Positions 32,261 to 35,239 of a stretch of DNA of 35,239 nt are shown here, piece by piece. The notes beneath the pieces were generated by a model, which worked only from the letters and a program-made list of their open reading frames with translations, was not told the origin of the DNA and made no database searches. Made by a program: the position numbers and the translations under genes. The stretch is from Eubacterium sp. GTDB taxonomy: Bacteria > Bacillota > Clostridia > Oscillospirales > Acutalibacteraceae. Position 1 is the first letter of the stretch. Each line of letters begins with the position of its first letter. The stretch covers positions 1 through 35,239 of the forward strand of contig JAFWKC010000139.1 of assembly GCA_017514345.1 (NCBI GenBank). Reading direction: 5' to 3'.

Positions 32261-33295
32261 TTATTCTTCAGCTTCAAGAACCTTATAGCTTCCGTCAGCT
32301 TCAATAATCGATGTTACGCCGTACTTTTCTGCCATAGCAGGAATGTACTCTGCTGTGAGCGTCTGAGGCTCTCTGATGTTCATTGTAGAAACGTCAGCGC
32401 CCTCAACGAGGATTTCGTACGCCATCTTACCAGCTTCCTTGCCGATTTCGTAGAAATCAATTGAATAAGTTGCTACGCCGTTGTATGCAAGACAAGCTGA
32501 GGTTTCACCCGAGATGATAGGTGTGTTAGCGTCCTGACAAGCGTTGTCAACGATTGAACCGTTTGATGCAACTGTGTTATCAGTAGGAATGTAAAGTACG
32601 TCAGAAGCCTCTGCAGCCTTCTTTGCTACAGCCTGAATATCGTTTGAGTCAGCAAAAGTGAATACCGTTACTTCAAGACCAGCTTCCTTGAGGAGCTTTT
32701 CCATTCCGTCTGACTGGAACTTTGAGTTAGCCTCTGCAGAGCAGTAAAGGATACCAACCTTCTTTGCGTCTGGGAAGAGAGTTGTAACCTGCTCAGCCTG
32801 CTTTTCGAGTGGAGCGAGGTCGTGAGTACCAGTTACGTTGATGCCTGTTGCGTCTGTCGGGCCCATATTGATGTCAAGTGCCGTGCCGAAGTTTGTGATA
32901 GCCGTTGCTACAACAGGGATGTTTGATGACTTTGTAGCCGTTGCACAAGCCTGAAGAGCAGGTGTAGCAACTGCAGCCACGAGGTCAACGTTGTTCGATA
33001 CGAACTGATTTGCGATTGTCGTGCAGTTTACAGCCTCGCCAGAAGCGTTCTGTACGTCGATATTAAAGGTAATGCCCTTCTCGTCGCCGAGCTCCTTAAG
33101 CGCGTCCTGGAAGCCCTGAGCAGCCTTATCAAGAGCGTCATGCTGTACAAGCTGACATAAACCTATATTATATGTCTTTCCGTCGCCTTTTGATGCAGCT
33201 TTTTCATTTGAGCCTGCAGAACAGCCTGCTAACATTCCGCCTGCAAGAATTGCCGAAAGCGAAACAGCAAGAATTCTTTTAACAATTTTGTTCAT
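32261..33295 (-). CDS. ABC transporter substrate-binding lipoprotein, first copy (TrpX-like)
   Basis: 344 residues with lipobox LAGC (Cys25) and the same ABC_sub_bind domain as its neighbour, sharing for example CQLVQH, LYCSAEANSKFQ, FADSNDIQAVAKKA and YIPTDNTVASNG. The two differ in the loops around GINVTGTHDLAPLEKQ versus GINVTGVSDLASLEEQ and near the C-terminus, so ligand preference may differ. The start is MNKIVKRILAVSL, with AGGAG 9 nt upstream; a longer frame to 33376 includes the promoter. First gene of the operon. Confidence 0.92.
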   Translation of the reverse strand: MNKIVKRILAVSLSAILAGGMLAGCSAGSNEKAASKGDGKTYNIGLCQLVQHDALDKAAQGFQDALKELGDEKGITFNIDVQNASGEAVNCTTIANQFVSNNVDLVAAVATPALQACATATKSSNIPVVATAITNFGTALDINMGPTDATGINVTGTHDLAPLEKQAEQVTTLFPDAKKVGILYCSAEANSKFQSDGMEKLLKEAGLEVTVFTFADSNDIQAVAKKAAEASDVLYIPTDNTVASNGSIVDNACQDANTPIISGETSACLAYNGVATYSIDFYEIGKEAGKMAYEILVEGADVSTMNIREPQTLTAEYIPAMAEKYGVTSIIEADGSYKVLEAEE

Positions 33296-33344
33296 TTGTA
33301 AACACTCCTTAAAATTTTTCTTTAAAAGTATTAATGCAAGACAC

Positions 33345-33373
33345 AGTTTAGCACATAAAAGCGTTAAAGTCAA
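33345..33373 (-). promoter_or_regulatory. Promoter of the ABC importer operon
   Basis: TTGACT and TAAACT are 17 nt apart, with a TG extension before the -10 box (TGCTAAACT). No T-box or other known riboswitch is seen in the leader. Confidence 0.72.
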
Positions 33374-33456
33374 CATATTTTTTCAAATCACGTTTTGCAG
33401 AGCTAATATAATTGTTATCAAATTGTAAATATATTTGTCTGTACAAATTTAATTCC

Positions 33457-33488
33457 TTGACAAATACTACATATAGGTGTAATATAAT
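33457..33488 (+). promoter_or_regulatory. Promoter of rny
   Basis: TTGACA (33457-33462), with TAATAT 17 nt later and an overlapping TATAAT (33483-33488). The leader to the start codon is about 140 nt and shows no feature I recognise. Confidence 0.72.
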
Positions 33489-33631
33489 ATGGAAATTCTA
33501 TATACCGATTTTTTACAAAAGTGTAACAAATCGGCTTGTAGGGCTTTAAATTGCATAAAACTGTACCTTTTCTGATGAAATTTTAAAAAAGCTACTATCT
33601 AAAATCTAAACAGAAGGAGGTGCTATTGATT

Positions 33632-35188
33632 ATGGTAAAAATTCCTGTATTGGTTATATTGGTAATAATTGTTGCGCTGATAAGCGGCGCACTTGGTCTT
33701 GTTTCGGGCGCATTACTTAAGGAAAAGAAATCGCTCAAGGATAAGGATTCCGCACAGCAGCAGGCAACAAAAATTATTAATGACGCATTAGCAGAGGCTG
33801 AAGCTACCAAAAAGACTCAGCTTCTCGAAGCAAAAGACGAAATACACAAGCTTCGTTCAGACGCCGACAAGGATATTCGCGAAAGACGAAATGAAGTTCA
33901 GCGTCAGGAAAAAAGGCTCAATCAGCGCGAGGAATACCTCGACAAAAGAGCCGACACACTTGAATCTAAAAGTGAACATTTAAGCGAAAAGCTTAAGCAG
34001 GTTGACGACAAGTTACTTGAAATCGATGGCATCAAGAAAAGCCAGTTTGATATGCTTGAAAGAATATCAGGACTGTCACAGGAGGAGGCAAAAAAGCAGC
34101 TTTTGCAATCCCTTGAAGCAGAGCTTGATGTAGAAAAAAGCAAGCGTATTCTTGAATACGAGCAGATGGTTCGCGACCAGAGCGATGTTTTGGCAAGAGA
34201 AATCATCGGCACCGCTATTCAGCGCTGTGCGGCTGACCACACAGCAGAAACCACAGTTTATGTTGTATCCCTTCCTTCGGACGATATGAAGGGACGTATC
34301 ATCGGCAGAGAGGGCAGAAATATCCGCTCTATCGAACAAATCACAGGTGCAGAGCTTATTATTGACGACACACCTGAGGCAATCACAGTAAGCGCATTTG
34401 ACCCCGTAAGGCGTGAAATTGCAAGGCTTACGCTTGAAAAGCTCATTCAGGACGGCAGAATTCACCCGACCAGAATTGAGGAAATGTACGAAAAAGCTAA
34501 AAAAGAGGTTGAGCAGACTATTAAGGCAGAGGGCGAAAAGGCTGTTATCAGCGCGAACTGCGGTTCAATTCATCCTGAGCTCGTTAAGCTGCTCGGCAAG
34601 CTCAAATACCGTACCTCTTACGGTCAGAGCGTACTCAAGCACTCGCTTGAGGTATCGTATATCGCAGGTCTTATGGCAGCAGAGCTCGGCGTTGACGAAA
34701 AGCAGGCTCGCCGTGCAGGACTTCTTCACGATATCGGTAAGGCTGTTGACCACGAAATGGAAGGCGGACACATCGCACTCGGCGTTGAATATGCCCGCAA
34801 ATATAAGGAAAACGAAGCAATCGTTCACGCTATTCAGGCGCACCACGGTGACGTTGAGTGCAAGACGGTTGTTGCCTCCCTCGTTCAGGCAGCCGACGCA
34901 GTTTCGGCGGCAAGACCAGGTGCAAGACGCGAAAATATCGAAAATTATATCAAGCGTCTGCAGCAGCTTGAGGAGATTTCAACAAGCTTTGAGGGCGTTG
35001 AAAAGGCTTACGCTATCCAGGCGGGCCGTGAGGTCAGAGTTATGGTTAAGCCCGAGGTTGTCAGCGACGACAAAATGCCGCTCGTTGCACGCGAAATCGT
35101 CAAGAGAATCGAGGACGAGATGGATTATCCTGGACAAATCAAGGTTAACATCATCCGCGAAAGCAGAACCTCGGATATCGCAAAATAG
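33632..35188 (+). CDS. rny: Ribonuclease Y
   Basis: 518 residues. Membrane-anchored endoribonuclease that starts mRNA decay in Firmicutes. Layout: N-terminal membrane helix (about 4-24), a long charged coiled coil (about 30-190, with [27 protein letters not shown]), a KH RNA-binding domain with [15 protein letters not shown], and an HD domain with [12 protein letters not shown], ending in the conserved [14 protein letters not shown] at 33632 lies 11 nt after AAGGAGG; TTG at 33626, with a 5-nt gap, is an alternative. Confidence 0.96.
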   Translation: MVKIPVLVILVIIVALISGALGLVSGALLKEKKSLKDKDSAQQQATKIINDALAEAEATKKTQLLEAKDEIHKLRSDADKDIRERRNEVQRQEKRLNQREEYLDKRADTLESKSEHLSEKLKQVDDKLLEIDGIKKSQFDMLERISGLSQEEAKKQLLQSLEAELDVEKSKRILEYEQMVRDQSDVLAREIIGTAIQRCAADHTAETTVYVVSLPSDDMKGRIIGREGRNIRSIEQITGAELIIDDTPEAITVSAFDPVRREIARLTLEKLIQDGRIHPTRIEEMYEKAKKEVEQTIKAEGEKAVISANCGSIHPELVKLLGKLKYRTSYGQSVLKHSLEVSYIAGLMAAELGVDEKQARRAGLLHDIGKAVDHEMEGGHIALGVEYARKYKENEAIVHAIQAHHGDVECKTVVASLVQAADAVSAARPGARRENIENYIKRLQQLEEISTSFEGVEKAYAIQAGREVRVMVKPEVVSDDKMPLVAREIVKRIEDEMDYPGQIKVNIIRESRTSDIAK

Positions 35189-35200
35189 AAAAAGCAAACA

Positions 35201-35238
35201 AAAATACCAGTCGTTTCCACGGCTGGTATTTATTTTAT
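35201..35238 (+). terminator. Terminator of rny
   Basis: A stem AATACCAG/CTGGTATT with a 12-nt loop, followed by TATTTTAT, 13 nt after the stop codon. A-rich upstream sequence could make it work both ways. Confidence 0.8.
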
Positions 35239-35239
35239 A

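Noticed and set aside
33296..33344. Tryptophan or other T-box before the ABC importer
   Set aside because: No AGGGTGG-type sequence and no terminator/antiterminator pair; the leader is short.

Overview
The window comes from a low-to-moderate-GC, endospore-forming Firmicute. Clostridia, most likely an Oscillospiraceae/Ruminococcaceae-type gut anaerobe, fits best. The reasons are the sporulation genes yqfC, yqfD and a pdaA-type deacetylase, HrcA/CIRCE control of the heat-shock operon, a leucine-type T-box, RNase Y, strong AGGAGG ribosome binding sites and Clostridia-type gene neighbourhoods. Most of it is conserved core genome. I saw no rRNA, tRNA, CRISPR array, prophage or transposase gene.

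Layout. (1) 1-2034: a 48-residue peptide gene with its own terminator, then an amidophosphoribosyltransferase-like gene that lacks the catalytic cysteine. (2) 2035-6893: the heat-shock operon hrcA-grpE-dnaK-dnaJ, read on the minus strand from a CIRCE-controlled promoter, with a repeat element lying between dnaK and dnaJ. (3) 6921-7661: a second, imperfect CIRCE and a divergent zinc-ribbon/TM2 membrane protein. (4) 7652-9127: yqfC-yqfD. (5) 9200-10790: a NusG-domain-II protein and a Gx-transporter protein (an EetA/EetB-like pair), facing mntP across a compact divergent promoter. (6) 10784-15045: mgsA-like, hisS, aspS, yfbR. (7) 15088-19591: the cell-shape operon mreB-mreC-mreD-PBP2. (8) 19626-22526: prfB, mgtC, pdaA. 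(9) 22537-26065, plus strand: RING/DUF2628 protein, galU, CPBP protease, tadA. (10) 26062-29224: leuA-leuB behind a T-box. (11) 29356-33373: an ABC importer of the TrpX/ABC_sub_bind type with two tandem binding proteins. (12) 33457-35239: rny.

Most genes lie in tight operons with overlapping or nearly touching ends (hrcA/grpE, yqfC/yqfD, hisS/aspS/yfbR, mreB/mreC/mreD, permease/ATPase). The less ordinary content is of two kinds. First, two enzyme homologues have lost residues regarded as catalytic: the PurF-like protein (Cys to Gly, with a degenerate glutaminase site) and the MgsA-like protein (both key aspartates changed). Second, several intergenic regions hold a dispersed family of structured repeats: arms of degenerate 7-bp tandem repeats, often inverted, around short palindromes that mostly have 3-nt loops, often placed next to A/T runs of terminators or stop codons. 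There are also several unusual control regions: back-to-back divergent promoters, a probable leaderless gene, and a hairpin that hides the pdaA ribosome binding site.
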